Positions 1-9,047 of a stretch of DNA of 64,000 bases are shown here, one piece after another (the stretch's first letter is position 1; each line of letters opens with the position of its first letter). The stretch is taken from positions 434,001 through 498,000 of the forward strand of contig NZ_BPFJ01000001.1 of assembly GCF_019972115.1 (NCBI RefSeq), in the 5' to 3' direction. The DNA is from Sulfurovum sp. TSL6 (GTDB lineage Bacteria; Campylobacterota; Campylobacteria; Campylobacterales; Sulfurovaceae). A program made the translations under genes and the position numbers. Under the pieces are notes generated by a model. It ran no database searches. It was not told the origin of the DNA and was given only the letters and a program-made list of their open reading frames with translations.

Positions 1-63
1 GTTGTCAAGGAAGCTATAGGTCCTGGCTTTCCTGCAGTGATAGAAGTCGTAGAGGTCCAATAG
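1..63 (+). CDS. C-terminal end of an unidentified protein (partial)
   Basis: The window opens inside an open frame that runs from base 1 to a TAG at 61-63. Only 20 residues are visible, ending in VIEVVEVQ, which is too little to identify the protein. The pattern of a short helix followed by a hydrophobic beta strand with Val/Glu alternation would fit the end of a NifU-like (Nfu) domain, but many small alpha/beta folds end this way, so I leave the function open. The gene converges on murA with only 4 bp between the stop codons. Confidence 0.55.
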   Translation, partial: VVKEAIGPGFPAVIEVVEVQ

Positions 64-67
64 ACTT

Positions 68-1336
68 CTATTTACTCTCTTTCTTTCTTACGATATTTGC
101 TCCCAGTGCAGCAAGTTTGCCTTCCAAATTATCATATCCCCGGTCTAAGTGATAGATACGTCTTACATTTGTTGTACCTTCTGCCACCAGTGCTGCTAGA
201 ACAAGTGCTGAAGAGGCTCTGAGGTCTGTTGCCATCACATCTGCTCCATAAAGCTTTTCAACACCTTTTACAGCTGCTGTACTCCCTTTGAGCCAGATAT
301 CTGCACCTAGACGGTTTAGTTCACTAACATGCATAAAACGGTTTTCAAAGAGACGCTCCTCTATAAGACTTTCACCTTCAGCTATGACCGCAAGCGCCAT
401 GAATTGTGCTTGCATGTCTGTAGGAAAGCCCGGATACTCTATGGTAATGAGATTTACAGGTTTGAGATTCTTAGCCGGATGAATGGTAATACTCTCATCA
501 CCCAGATCAAAGGTACAACCCATATGTTCCAGTTTGTCGATAGATGCTCTTATATGATGATGGTTTACTTTATTGAGTGTGATCGTAGAGTGAGTGATAG
601 CTCCGGCACACAAATAGGTTCCCGCTTCGATACGATCAGGTATGATCTCGACCGTTTTAAAGGTAAGTGGTTTTCTGTCCGTACCTTCTATAGTAAGTTC
701 ATTAGTACCAATACCTTCTATTTTAACACCTGCATCACGTATCATTTCACAAAGTTGTACGATTTCAGGTTCTTGAGCTGCATTAATAATGGTTGTAGTA
801 CCTTTTGCCAATGCTGCTGCCATGACGATGTTTTCCGTACCGCCTACAGTGATCTTGTCGAAAATGATCTTTGCACCTTGAAGCCCATTGGGTGCTTCAG
901 CACGGACATAACCGCCTTTGATCTCTATATGTGCACCCATCTCTTCAAGTGCTTGGAGGTGAAGGTCAATAGGACGTTGACCAATGGCACAACCACCAGG
1001 AAGACTCACTTCACATTCTCCAAATCTTGCAAGCAGGGGACCTAAAACCAAAATGGATGCTCTCATCTGAGAAACGATCTCATAGACCGCTTTGGTGGAA
1101 GTGATAGAACCATTGTTGATCTTTGCTACGGTTTTATCATGCTCTACTGTGCCGCCAAGCATCGTCAGTAATCTAAGGAGAGTGCGGATATCTACCACAT
1201 TGGGTAAGTTTGTTAATGTGACTTCTTTGTCACTAAGTATGGTTGCTGCAATGACGGGGAGGGCTGCATTTTTGGCACCACTTATGGTGACATTTCCACT
1301 TAACTCTTTTCCACCAACGATCTCTAAATAATCCAT
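68..1336 (-). CDS. murA: UDP-N-acetylglucosamine 1-carboxyvinyltransferase MurA
   Basis: This cytoplasmic enzyme transfers enolpyruvate from PEP to UDP-GlcNAc, the first committed step of peptidoglycan synthesis. The 422-residue length is normal for the family. The substrate-binding pair K22-N23 sits in GAKNAALP, and the catalytic cysteine is C116 in [11 protein letters not shown], so the enzyme is of the fosfomycin-sensitive Cys type. I chose the ATG at 1336; a TTG directly upstream (1339) would add one residue. An AGAGGA lies at usable distance from either start. It is transcribed alone on the minus strand, and the 240 bp upstream are very AT-rich with several TATAAT-like stretches around 1420-1440 but no gene. 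Confidence 0.97.
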   Translation of the reverse strand: MDYLEIVGGKELSGNVTISGAKNAALPVIAATILSDKEVTLTNLPNVVDIRTLLRLLTMLGGTVEHDKTVAKINNGSITSTKAVYEIVSQMRASILVLGPLLARFGECEVSLPGGCAIGQRPIDLHLQALEEMGAHIEIKGGYVRAEAPNGLQGAKIIFDKITVGGTENIVMAAALAKGTTTIINAAQEPEIVQLCEMIRDAGVKIEGIGTNELTIEGTDRKPLTFKTVEIIPDRIEAGTYLCAGAITHSTITLNKVNHHHIRASIDKLEHMGCTFDLGDESITIHPAKNLKPVNLITIEYPGFPTDMQAQFMALAVIAEGESLIEERLFENRFMHVSELNRLGADIWLKGSTAAVKGVEKLYGADVMATDLRASSALVLAALVAEGTTNVRRIYHLDRGYDNLEGKLAALGANIVRKKESK

Positions 1337-1579
1337 CAATTCTATCCTCTAATATCTTTATAGGATTCTACCTAAAAATCTATTAGAAGCTACCAATTCA
1401 TGATAAGAAATCCATTATTTATACTATATAATATTATAATTATTTCCTCTTTTTAGATTAAAAAATAAAAAAATTGATATTATTCACTATTATTTAACCA
1501 AGCTATAACATGATGTCTTGTATTATATTTAATAATATGTACTCAAGAACGGCCACAGGCCACATTTTAAGGGAAAAGA

Positions 1580-2137
1580 ATGTCGAGTAATTTAGATAAA
1601 TTAAAAGCACTTACGAGTCGCTTGGAAGATAAGATCGAAGAAAAAGAAAAAAAGTCTTCGGTTGTATCTACTGAGCACAAAGAAGTGCCAAAAACTAAAA
1701 AACAACCACCGGTAAAAGCTGTTAGTAAAGTAGCTGAAAACTATGACAATGTTCGTGAACAGAATATTGTACGTGTGAAAGAGCTTTATGAAAAACTCAA
1801 AATATTTGAGAAGTCACCAGACTTTGATAAGATCTTTATGTATAAAGCGATGAACCTGTCTGGTATTGGTTTAAAAGAAGATGACTTTGGTGAAGTACGT
1901 GAAGGTAAATATATCCAAGTTATAGCTATCACTTATGAACCAGATAAGCATGGTAAAAAGAAAGCTAAGAATATCTCTTTAGGATATTTTGGTAAAGCTG
2001 AGACTTTAGAGAATAAACTCAAAAATGAGATCATTGAGTTTGTTTTACGATGGCGTTATGAAAAAGCGTTCCAAAATGTAGAGCATTATAAAGATCTTAT
2101 AGCACGTGTTGAAGTACCATCTGATACTCTGTTTTAA
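1580..2137 (+). CDS. conserved hypothetical protein, charged N-terminus
   Basis: This is a 185-residue soluble protein that I cannot assign to a named family. Residues 1-50 are rich in Lys, Glu and Ser and look disordered or coiled (EDKIEEKEKK). From about residue 55 onward it looks folded, with alternating amphipathic segments and aromatic residues up to the C-terminus DTLF. There is no signal peptide and no membrane segment. AAGGGA precedes the ATG at good spacing. The gene stands alone, followed by a hairpin at 2142-2162, so it is probably its own transcription unit. Confidence 0.8.
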   Translation: MSSNLDKLKALTSRLEDKIEEKEKKSSVVSTEHKEVPKTKKQPPVKAVSKVAENYDNVREQNIVRVKELYEKLKIFEKSPDFDKIFMYKAMNLSGIGLKEDDFGEVREGKYIQVIAITYEPDKHGKKKAKNISLGYFGKAETLENKLKNEIIEFVLRWRYEKAFQNVEHYKDLIARVEVPSDTLF

Positions 2138-2141
2138 AATT

Positions 2142-2162
2142 TAGGGAATTTTCATTTCCCTA
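2142..2162 (+). terminator. hairpin after the 185-aa gene
   Basis: Perfect 7-bp arms TAGGGAA / TTCCCTA with a 7-nt loop start 4 bp after the stop codon. The stem is short and no T tract follows, so it may be a weak terminator or an mRNA end structure. Confidence 0.4.
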
Positions 2163-2222
2163 TCGCTTCACTAATCAAAAATTTGCTACAATAAAATTCT
2201 AACTTTATTACTTAGGATAGTT

Positions 2223-2561
2223 ATGCATCTCGATCTTACACCAGAAGCACTTTTAGCACAACTTGGCTATACCAAAAGTGAACAAACACTCAAACAAATC
2301 AATGATATTATCGGCAATACAAAGAACTTTAACAAGTTTTCACAGCATATCCCTTCATTTAATGATGCTTTGGCTGTTGAAAAGGGTTTTATCGCTATGT
2401 CCAACTCTGAAGATCATTTAAAGATCAAATGTGATGAAGACACAGGGGCAGATAACCTTTCTGCGTTCACAGAATTGGTAAAACATTGGGCAGATAAATA
2501 CAAATTAGAACTCAAGCAGGTAGATAATAAAAACACTTACTACATCATTGGTCAGAAATAA
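2223..2561 (+). CDS. small conserved hypothetical protein upstream of the helicase
   Basis: This is a 112-residue soluble protein with no recognisable motif. Its start is supported by AGGA at 2214-2217 before the ATG. The following helicase start codon (TTG) touches this gene's TAA directly, so the two are almost certainly co-translated. The composition is mixed, with a helical N-terminal half and a strand-rich end (TYYIIGQK). It might be an accessory of the helicase, but nothing in its sequence shows this. Confidence 0.8.
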   Translation: MHLDLTPEALLAQLGYTKSEQTLKQINDIIGNTKNFNKFSQHIPSFNDALAVEKGFIAMSNSEDHLKIKCDEDTGADNLSAFTELVKHWADKYKLELKQVDNKNTYYIIGQK

Positions 2562-4640
2562 TTGCCTTTAACCTCTCTTAATGACGAGCAGCTTAGCGCT
2601 GCTACGGCACCGTTAGGACACAATCTTATTATTGCGAGTGCAGGTACAGGGAAAACTTCTACTATCGTAGGACGTATTGCACATCTTTTACATTCAGGTA
2701 CTGAACCTTCCAAGATATTGCTTTTAACCTTTACAAATAAGGCTGCAGGAGAGATGATCGCACGTCTTGAACGCTATTTTCCTAAAAAAATAGTCTCTAA
2801 GATAGAATCTGGAACTTTCCATGCAGTCTCTTACCGTTGGCTCAAAGAGATATATCCGAATTTGGCACTGAAACAACCATCCGAGCTTAAAACACTTTTT
2901 AGAAGTATCTATGAAAAACGTAATTTTGAGCGTATGAACCTGAGCATGCAGCCTTTTTCAGCTACCTACCTCTATGAGATGTACTCTTTGTACCAAAATG
3001 CCTCTCTAGAAAGTTTTGATGTATGGTTTTTAGAAAAATACCCTGATCATGAACTTGTCATGGATGTCTATATGGATATCACTCAAGAGTTTGAAAAAGA
3101 GAAGATAGACTATGGTTTTGCTTCTTTTAATGATTTACTCTTGCGTATGAAAAGCCATTTGGAAGAGAACACTATACCTTTTGAAGAGGTGCTGGTGGAT
3201 GAGTATCAGGATACTAATACCCTTCAAAGTGCTTTGATAGATGTACTCAAACCAAAATCACTATTTTGTGTAGGAGATTATGATCAGAGTATTTATGCCT
3301 TTAACGGGGCAAATATTGAGAACATCGCAACGTATTCAAATCGCTATCCTAATGCAAATGTGTTTACACTGAAAACAAACTATCGTTCTACTGCACCCAT
3401 ACTCTCTTTGGCAAACCGTGTGATAGAGAGAAATGAACGTATCTACCCTAAGAAACTGGAAGTTGGACGTGACGTGAAGAGTTATCCACCTAAACTCTTG
3501 ATGTACAATGATCTTTTTGAACAGTACCAGTCTATTGCCGAAGGTATCAAACGTACCCATGTGCCTAATGACCAGATAGCTGTTATTTTTCGAAACAACT
3601 CTTCAGCTGATGGCGTGGAAGCAAGTCTGCGTGAATATGGTATCCCTTGTAAGCGTAAAGGCGGGACAAGTTTTTTTGATACAAAAGAGATAAAGTTTTT
3701 GCTGGATCTTTTGGCTTTACTGGTAAATCCAAAAGATATGATGGCCTTTATTCATGTGTTTGAATACGCAAGAGGGGTAGGGTCTGCACTTTCCAAAGAG
3801 TTTTTTCAGTGTTTCTTGCACTTTGGACAGGGAAATTTTATGCAAGGGGTACTCTACCCAAAGGTGTATGATCTACCAAAGTTAAATCCAAATAAAAATG
3901 TGCAGTTGGGACTTTTTGATGATGACCAGGAGATAGGATCTGCAGCGAGATTTAAACATATGAACCTCGATAGTTCCCTCTACAACCATCCATTGCTTAA
4001 ACATGCAAAACTGAGTAACGACGGTATGAACTTTTTTAAAGAGTTTTATATGCTTATGAAGTCTATACATAGTTTGGAAAAACCCTCAGATATCTTAAAA
4101 AATATCATCTCTTCCAAACTCTATGTTGGGATCATAGAACTCTTGGCCACGCAAAGAGGACGACTTAAGTCCGGAGAAGTAGATGAAGAGAAGAAGAAAC
4201 AGGCCAAAGAACGTATACAGAGAAAAGCACATCTTTTACTGGACCTTTCACGGCAGTATGCAGAGTTGCGACGTTTTGTGAATGCCATGGTACTGGGGGG
4301 AAATGAACTCAGCGAAGGCGAGGGTATTAATCTGCTTACCGTCCATGCAAGCAAAGGACTTGAATTTCCTGAAGTCTATGTGATCGATCTGGTAGACGGA
4401 AGATTTCCGAATAGAAAGATGATGTCCAGCATCGAAGAGGAACGCCGGTTGTTTTATGTTGCCGTGACACGCGCCAAAGACAGACTGTATCTCTCTTTGG
4501 CAAAATTTGACAGAGTGAAAAAGATAGACTATAAACCTTCACAGTTTTTACATGAAGCAGGGCTTATTAAAGGGGAATTTGTAGAACCTGAGCCTAAAGA
4601 GAAAAAAGGGAAGAAAGAGAAAAAAGAACCTACGGGTTAG
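2562..4640 (+). CDS. UvrD/Rep-family ATP-dependent DNA helicase
   Basis: This superfamily 1A 3'-5' helicase of 692 residues should unwind DNA during repair or replication restart. Visible motifs are the Walker A ASAGTGKT (K31), motif II DEYQDTN near residue 211, motif III-like GDYDQSIYAF, NYRST near 274, motif V LTVHASKGLEFPEV near 591 and motif VI VAVTRAKDRL near 632. A Lys/Glu-rich tail ends the protein. No ATG occurs near the conserved N-terminus, so the TTG at 2562, which abuts the upstream stop, is the only reasonable start and implies translational coupling. Which branch (UvrD, Rep or PcrA) it belongs to cannot be settled by eye. Its stop overlaps the convergent NYN gene. Confidence 0.93.
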   Translation: MPLTSLNDEQLSAATAPLGHNLIIASAGTGKTSTIVGRIAHLLHSGTEPSKILLLTFTNKAAGEMIARLERYFPKKIVSKIESGTFHAVSYRWLKEIYPNLALKQPSELKTLFRSIYEKRNFERMNLSMQPFSATYLYEMYSLYQNASLESFDVWFLEKYPDHELVMDVYMDITQEFEKEKIDYGFASFNDLLLRMKSHLEENTIPFEEVLVDEYQDTNTLQSALIDVLKPKSLFCVGDYDQSIYAFNGANIENIATYSNRYPNANVFTLKTNYRSTAPILSLANRVIERNERIYPKKLEVGRDVKSYPPKLLMYNDLFEQYQSIAEGIKRTHVPNDQIAVIFRNNSSADGVEASLREYGIPCKRKGGTSFFDTKEIKFLLDLLALLVNPKDMMAFIHVFEYARGVGSALSKEFFQCFLHFGQGNFMQGVLYPKVYDLPKLNPNKNVQLGLFDDDQEIGSAARFKHMNLDSSLYNHPLLKHAKLSNDGMNFFKEFYMLMKSIHSLEKPSDILKNIISSKLYVGIIELLATQRGRLKSGEVDEEKKKQAKERIQRKAHLLLDLSRQYAELRRFVNAMVLGGNELSEGEGINLLTVHASKGLEFPEVYVIDLVDGRFPNRKMMSSIEEERRLFYVAVTRAKDRLYLSLAKFDRVKKIDYKPSQFLHEAGLIKGEFVEPEPKEKKGKKEKKEPTG

Positions 4641-5386
4641 TGGTGCCTTTTATCTCTAATGCTCATCTGTTTCGTTCCCTCATCGACATAAATATCAAAC
4701 AAGTCGATCTCATCTATAAGGTTGCTCAGTTTTTTGTATCCGAAGTTAATAGGGGAAAAAGAGGTTGAGTTATTAATATATTGGCCTATATCAGCAAGAT
4801 TTGCCCACCCATCCTCATCCATGGTCTGTTCAACCGCTGTTCTTAGTACATTGACCAGCCAGGTATCTGAGCGCATCTCTTTACCAGACTGACGTACAGG
4901 TGCCTGCATAACATCAACGCTCTCGGGACTATGGGTCATGTTCGTCATAAGCTTTTCGGTAAAGATGAACTGTGAACATGCCGCCATGAACGGTTTGGGA
5001 GTTTTCTTTTCACCAAATCCATACACTCTGATACCTTCAGTTTGTACTCGCATGACTACAGGCGTAAAGTCAGAGTCACTTGTGGCAAATGCAAAAGCAT
5101 CGATATCTTTGGTATGAAGTAGGTCTATAGCATCTATCGTCATAAGGATATCTGTAGCATTTTTATTTTTAGAGTAATCGAACTGTTGTATGGGTTTAAT
5201 GGCAAATTCCAAAAGTTTATCTTCCCAGTTCTTGAGGTTGTCTTTTGTCCAGTTTCCATAAGCTTGACGTATGTTCACGATTCCATATTTACTTAGTTCA
5301 TTGATAATACCTTCTATGGAACGGTGTGATATATTATCACAGTCTATAAACAGTGCAATGTGGTCTTCTTTTTTACTTTTTGCCAT
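4637..5386 (-). CDS. NYN-domain protein with C-terminal LOTUS/OST-HTH-like domain
   Basis: This 249-residue protein has an N-terminal PIN-like NYN nuclease domain. The acidic residues expected for metal binding are present: D15 and D17 in FIDCDN, D79 in NATDILM, and D104/D106 in ATSDSDF. Residues from about 165 resemble a winged-helix LOTUS (OST-HTH) domain, a combination known from limkain-type proteins and thought to act on RNA. The RBS AAAGGA lies inside the end of rsmD, with 1 bp between the genes, so both belong to one minus-strand operon. The stop codon overlaps that of the convergent helicase gene. The substrate is unknown. Confidence 0.88.
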   Translation of the reverse strand: MAKSKKEDHIALFIDCDNISHRSIEGIINELSKYGIVNIRQAYGNWTKDNLKNWEDKLLEFAIKPIQQFDYSKNKNATDILMTIDAIDLLHTKDIDAFAFATSDSDFTPVVMRVQTEGIRVYGFGEKKTPKPFMAACSQFIFTEKLMTNMTHSPESVDVMQAPVRQSGKEMRSDTWLVNVLRTAVEQTMDEDGWANLADIGQYINNSTSFSPINFGYKKLSNLIDEIDLFDIYVDEGTKQMSIRDKRHH

Positions 5387-5387
5387 A

Positions 5388-5993
5388 TCAGTCCTTTGGT
5401 TTATAATAGGTCATCGTGCTGCGACCAAATTTTTTACGTTTCATCAACTTTAATGCACCTATCTCTTCTGGCATATCCAGATTGGTCATATGCTCTACAA
5501 TGACCATTTCCGCAACTTCAGGCTCAATACTTTCTATGAGTGCGATCGTTTTATCATAGACATCATCCATGCCATCACGGGTAGAAAAGGGAGGATCAAA
5601 GTAGAAGTAGGTCTTTTCATTGCTCTTTTTGACTATATCATAGACAGTGGAGAACTTTTCAAAACTGTCACCATAGAAAAGATGACACTTAGAGGGATCG
5701 ACACGTTTTACATTGCCCTCCAGACAACGATAAGCTGTTCTGTTGTACTCCATAAAATAACATTGTCCTGCACCACGGCTTAAAGCTTCCAGTCCTATCG
5801 AGCCTGAACCCGCAAATACTTCAACAAAATTCTTATCGATAATATCAAATTGTAACGTATTAAAAAGGGATTCTTTTAAGATCCCTTTTGAGCTGCGTGT
5901 TGTAAAGATATCTGGTATATCTATCTTTTTGCCTTTATAGTTACCGGCAGTGATGGTCGTTGTAAATATTTTTATTTTTTCTTTTGGTCTCAT
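5388..5993 (-). CDS. rsmD: 16S rRNA (guanine966-N2)-methyltransferase RsmD
   Basis: This SAM-dependent methyltransferase modifies G966 of 16S rRNA during 30S assembly. The 201-residue protein shows the RsmD signature: SSKGILKESLFN near 34-45, the SAM-binding segment VEVFAGSGSIGLEAL at 57-71, and the catalytic DPPF at 133-136. Length is typical. It lies between the NlpC/P60-type gene (24 bp upstream) and the NYN gene (1 bp downstream). No good Shine-Dalgarno precedes the ATG, which fits coupling to the upstream gene. Confidence 0.95.
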   Translation of the reverse strand: MRPKEKIKIFTTTITAGNYKGKKIDIPDIFTTRSSKGILKESLFNTLQFDIIDKNFVEVFAGSGSIGLEALSRGAGQCYFMEYNRTAYRCLEGNVKRVDPSKCHLFYGDSFEKFSTVYDIVKKSNEKTYFYFDPPFSTRDGMDDVYDKTIALIESIEPEVAEMVIVEHMTNLDMPEEIGALKLMKRKKFGRSTMTYYKPKD

Positions 5994-6017
5994 GGTATGA
6001 GTGTATCTAAATATGCG

Positions 6018-7349
6018 TTAAAAATTGACTATGCTCTGAAGTGTATTGATCAACTTACTCTGTTCACTGATATCTGCACGTTCTTTCCCTGGTTCGGTAC
6101 TGCTAATGATAGTACGCGCAGTGATGAGTTTGGTACGGTCTTTTTTACGTATGCCCCAGTAGGTATGCATGATGACAGGCTCACCTTTATACTCACCCAG
6201 ATAGAGGACGACATGTCCCGGAACATAGAGTAGAGATCTAAAAGGCTCAGCATCTTTGATGATCTTCTTTTTTTTTGTCGCTTTTGTAAGACCTTCTATG
6301 GAAACAGGATCTCCATCTTCAGCTTGTTTACTGGAGTTTCTGCGTAAGAATATACCAAATGCCCCTAAAAAGTCTCTGGTCGTTGCAGAACAGTCACGAC
6401 ACTCATAACTTCCACCCCAGCCATAAGGTTCGCCATAAAACTCTTTTGCCAGCATTCCAACGTTTTTAGCAGTGAAAGGCAGCGGCTTTTTCGCAATGAC
6501 AGTTGGATTATGTACATTGACTTTTTCAATATGGGCCCTGCCTTTAGCATCGCGTGAAGCGACTAGATACTTTTGGTCTTTAGAGATGGGGAAGAGGGCA
6601 CCCAGTTTAACGATGGAGATATCTTTATCATCATGATATAGACGAAGATTATCTTTGATCACCATGGCATAATTATTATTTTTAAACGTTTTAATGAAAT
6701 CAGAACTTACGAGTGCCAGATCCGAAGTTTTTATCCAGCCAAAGGAGTATGACGCTCTTACAAAAGCCCATCGTTTATCCTTGGAAAAATGAGAGATGTA
6801 AAGGGGCACATTAATGTGGAGCGCAGAATTTTGGTTATAGTCGAAAGGAAATCCTTCTCCGGTTTTTTTGGGGTCCCTAAAGAAGGAAGATGAAGTAGGA
6901 AGCGCTTTGACATTGGTATGACGTACAGTGATGGCTTTATATTTTTTACTATCAATATGGTCATAGTCAGCATTATCTATCCATTTGTTATACACTTTAG
7001 CAGGTATGATGGCCCCTTTAGCTCTATAAATGGGTTTTTTTGTGATAAACCTGATCTCCCAGCCAAAGTCTTTTTCAGGGATATCCAATGCACGTAAACT
7101 CCATGGTTCGAAGTATTTTTTGTTAAATCTTTCATCGAATTTTTTTTGTTTACTTTTGGAAAAAGGTTTGATCTGACTGGCATAATATGCAGGATCCTGA
7201 GGGATCTGCTTCATATCGGCCACTCTGTTTTTAGGCAGACGGTCTATTTTACTTTTTATCCGTTTACTTTCTTTCAGCAGATATTCCGCATGTAAGCTGG
7301 AAAAGGAGCCAAGAAGAAGGAGGAGAAGGGTTAATTTTCGATACATCAT
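6018..7349 (-). CDS. exported SH3/NlpC-P60 family peptidoglycan hydrolase
   Basis: This 443-residue protein carries a signal peptide (MYRKLTLLLLLLGSFSSLHA) and is probably periplasmic. The middle region (about 140-290) matches the bacterial SH3 pair seen in this family, and the C-terminus is an NlpC/P60 (C40) cysteine peptidase. C320 in ECRDCSATTRDF is the likely nucleophile and H379 in PGHVVLYLG the partner, with H395 a possible third residue. Such enzymes cut peptide stems of peptidoglycan. Two adjacent ATGs (7349, 7346) are possible starts, neither with a strong RBS. It heads an operon with rsmD and the NYN gene. Confidence 0.9.
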   Translation of the reverse strand: MMYRKLTLLLLLLGSFSSLHAEYLLKESKRIKSKIDRLPKNRVADMKQIPQDPAYYASQIKPFSKSKQKKFDERFNKKYFEPWSLRALDIPEKDFGWEIRFITKKPIYRAKGAIIPAKVYNKWIDNADYDHIDSKKYKAITVRHTNVKALPTSSSFFRDPKKTGEGFPFDYNQNSALHINVPLYISHFSKDKRWAFVRASYSFGWIKTSDLALVSSDFIKTFKNNNYAMVIKDNLRLYHDDKDISIVKLGALFPISKDQKYLVASRDAKGRAHIEKVNVHNPTVIAKKPLPFTAKNVGMLAKEFYGEPYGWGGSYECRDCSATTRDFLGAFGIFLRRNSSKQAEDGDPVSIEGLTKATKKKKIIKDAEPFRSLLYVPGHVVLYLGEYKGEPVIMHTYWGIRKKDRTKLITARTIISSTEPGKERADISEQSKLINTLQSIVNF

Positions 7350-7461
7350 TTTATTCTTTTTTGTTTTATCATATGATAGTTTGGTTAATGGTTGGTTTAT
7401 ATGCTGTGCTTAAAAGTCTATGATATGAAGTGAGTGTTACACTTTTGGAGGATTGGATTTC

Positions 7462-7971
7462 TTACTGTTTTTTTTTACGTCTTTTCTTTCTTCGTTCTTT
7501 ATTTTCACTATGTACAGACTTCACCCACAGTCTGTTAAGGATGATGTAGATAATAGCGGTTACAACGATGGAGTAAAAAGAAGTACCCACATAGAGAGGA
7601 ACAAGTATATCATCAAAATGTTCAGTGAACCATGACATGGTCAACTCTATATCTTCGATACCTTCACGTCCCAGGATAAAGTTGCCTGTAAGGTATTCCA
7701 TATAATACATAGGAGGCATGGTAAAAGGATTGCTTAGCCAAACCATAGAGATCGCTATGGGTACATTAAAGCGGATAAACGGTGTGGTAGCCATGACGGC
7801 CAGCATTTGCATAGGCATAGGGATAAACCCCCAAAAAAGGCCTACAGCCACACCTCTGGTGACCATTCGTCTGTTTATAGCAAAATAAGCTTTGGGTAAA
7901 TTGTATTTTTCTAGAAATGCATCTAGCTTATTGCCGCCGGCTGGTTTTTTTTTAAAAACTTTTCGTATCAT
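7462..7971 (-). CDS. DUF2062 family membrane protein
   Basis: The 170-residue protein contains the DUF2062 core: a glycine-rich helix GVAVGLFWGFIPMPMQM, a second segment with WLSNPFTMPPMYY, and a C-terminal transmembrane helix before a basic tail (KERRKKRRKKKQ). Such proteins are inner membrane proteins of unknown role. A TTG at 7989 extends the frame, but the ATG at 7971, preceded by GGA, gives the usual MIRKVFKKK start. It lies upstream of the hydrolase gene on the minus strand, separated by 112 bp with no other gene. Confidence 0.85.
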   Translation of the reverse strand: MIRKVFKKKPAGGNKLDAFLEKYNLPKAYFAINRRMVTRGVAVGLFWGFIPMPMQMLAVMATTPFIRFNVPIAISMVWLSNPFTMPPMYYMEYLTGNFILGREGIEDIELTMSWFTEHFDDILVPLYVGTSFYSIVVTAIIYIILNRLWVKSVHSENKERRKKRRKKKQ

Positions 7972-8088
7972 TACTATCCATAGTTCCAATTAGTATCTGG
8001 CTTAGTGTAATACCGGGGAGCTTTAAATCACCTTTTTATCAACTTTTGTGTAGAATACGCGTAATAAAATAGACACAAAGGTACAATT

Positions 8089-9024
8089 ATGAGTGGATAT
8101 ATGATTTTTTCCGGAACATCAAACCCTGAACTCTCTGAAGAGATAGCAACTTATTTGGAAATGCCTCTTTCCAAAGCTAAGATAAACCGCTTTTCTGATG
8201 GTGAGATTTCTATACAGATTGCAGAAAGTGTACGTGGTAAAGATGTATTTATCATTCAGCCTACGTCTGCACCTGCTAACGGTAACCTTATGGAACTTCT
8301 TATCATGACAGATGCCTTGAAACGTTCTTCTGCAAAGTCTATTACCGCTGTTGTACCTTATTACGGATATGCAAGACAAGACAGAAAAGCTGCGCCAAGA
8401 GTACCTATTTCAGCAAAGCTTGTAGCAAACCTTATGGAGACTTCGGGTATCACGCGTATGGTCACTGTGGATCTTCATGCTTCTCAGATACAAGGATTTT
8501 TTGATATCCCTGTTGATAACTTGTATGGGGCTATTTTATTTATGGATTACATTAGAGCAAAAAACTTTAAGAACCCTGTGATCGCTTCTCCAGATATTGG
8601 TGGTGTGGCAAGAGCAAGATACTTTGCCAATAAACTGGGTCTGGACATGGTTATTGTTGATAAGAGACGTGAAAAAGCCAATGAGAGTGAAGTGATGAAT
8701 ATCATTGGTAATGTTGAAGGTAAAGATGTGATCCTCATCGATGATATGGTCGATACTGCAGGAACGATGGTTAAAGCTGCAGCTGCACTTAAAAAACTTG
8801 GTGCTACTTCGGTCATGGCATGTTGTACACACCCCGTACTTTCAGGTCCAGCCTATGAACGTATTGAAGAGGGCGAGCTTGATGAACTTGTTGTTGCAAA
8901 CACGATCCCTATGGTAAAACCGTCTAAAAAGATCAAAATGCTTTCAACGGCATCTATGTTGGGTGAAGTCATCCGCAGAGTACATAACAATGAGAGTGTA
9001 AACTCTTTATTTGAAACGAACTAG
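8089..9024 (+). CDS. prs: ribose-phosphate pyrophosphokinase
   Basis: This cytoplasmic enzyme makes PRPP from ribose 5-phosphate and ATP for nucleotide, His and Trp synthesis. The 311-residue length is standard. It has the N-terminal [20 protein letters not shown] region, the ATP flexible loop YGYARQDRK, the catalytic [12 protein letters not shown] segment and the PRPP loop [12 protein letters not shown] near residue 214. A TAGAAT near 8053 is a plausible -10 box, and AAAGG precedes the ATG. lepA follows 23 bp downstream. Confidence 0.97.
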   Translation: MSGYMIFSGTSNPELSEEIATYLEMPLSKAKINRFSDGEISIQIAESVRGKDVFIIQPTSAPANGNLMELLIMTDALKRSSAKSITAVVPYYGYARQDRKAAPRVPISAKLVANLMETSGITRMVTVDLHASQIQGFFDIPVDNLYGAILFMDYIRAKNFKNPVIASPDIGGVARARYFANKLGLDMVIVDKRREKANESEVMNIIGNVEGKDVILIDDMVDTAGTMVKAAAALKKLGATSVMACCTHPVLSGPAYERIEEGELDELVVANTIPMVKPSKKIKMLSTASMLGEVIRRVHNNESVNSLFETN

Positions 9025-9047
9025 TAAGTAAGAATACAAGGAATTTA

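Noticed and set aside
329-1045. Plus-strand frame of 238 codons inside murA
   Set aside because: It is antisense to conserved murA, with shadow-type composition and no homology pattern.
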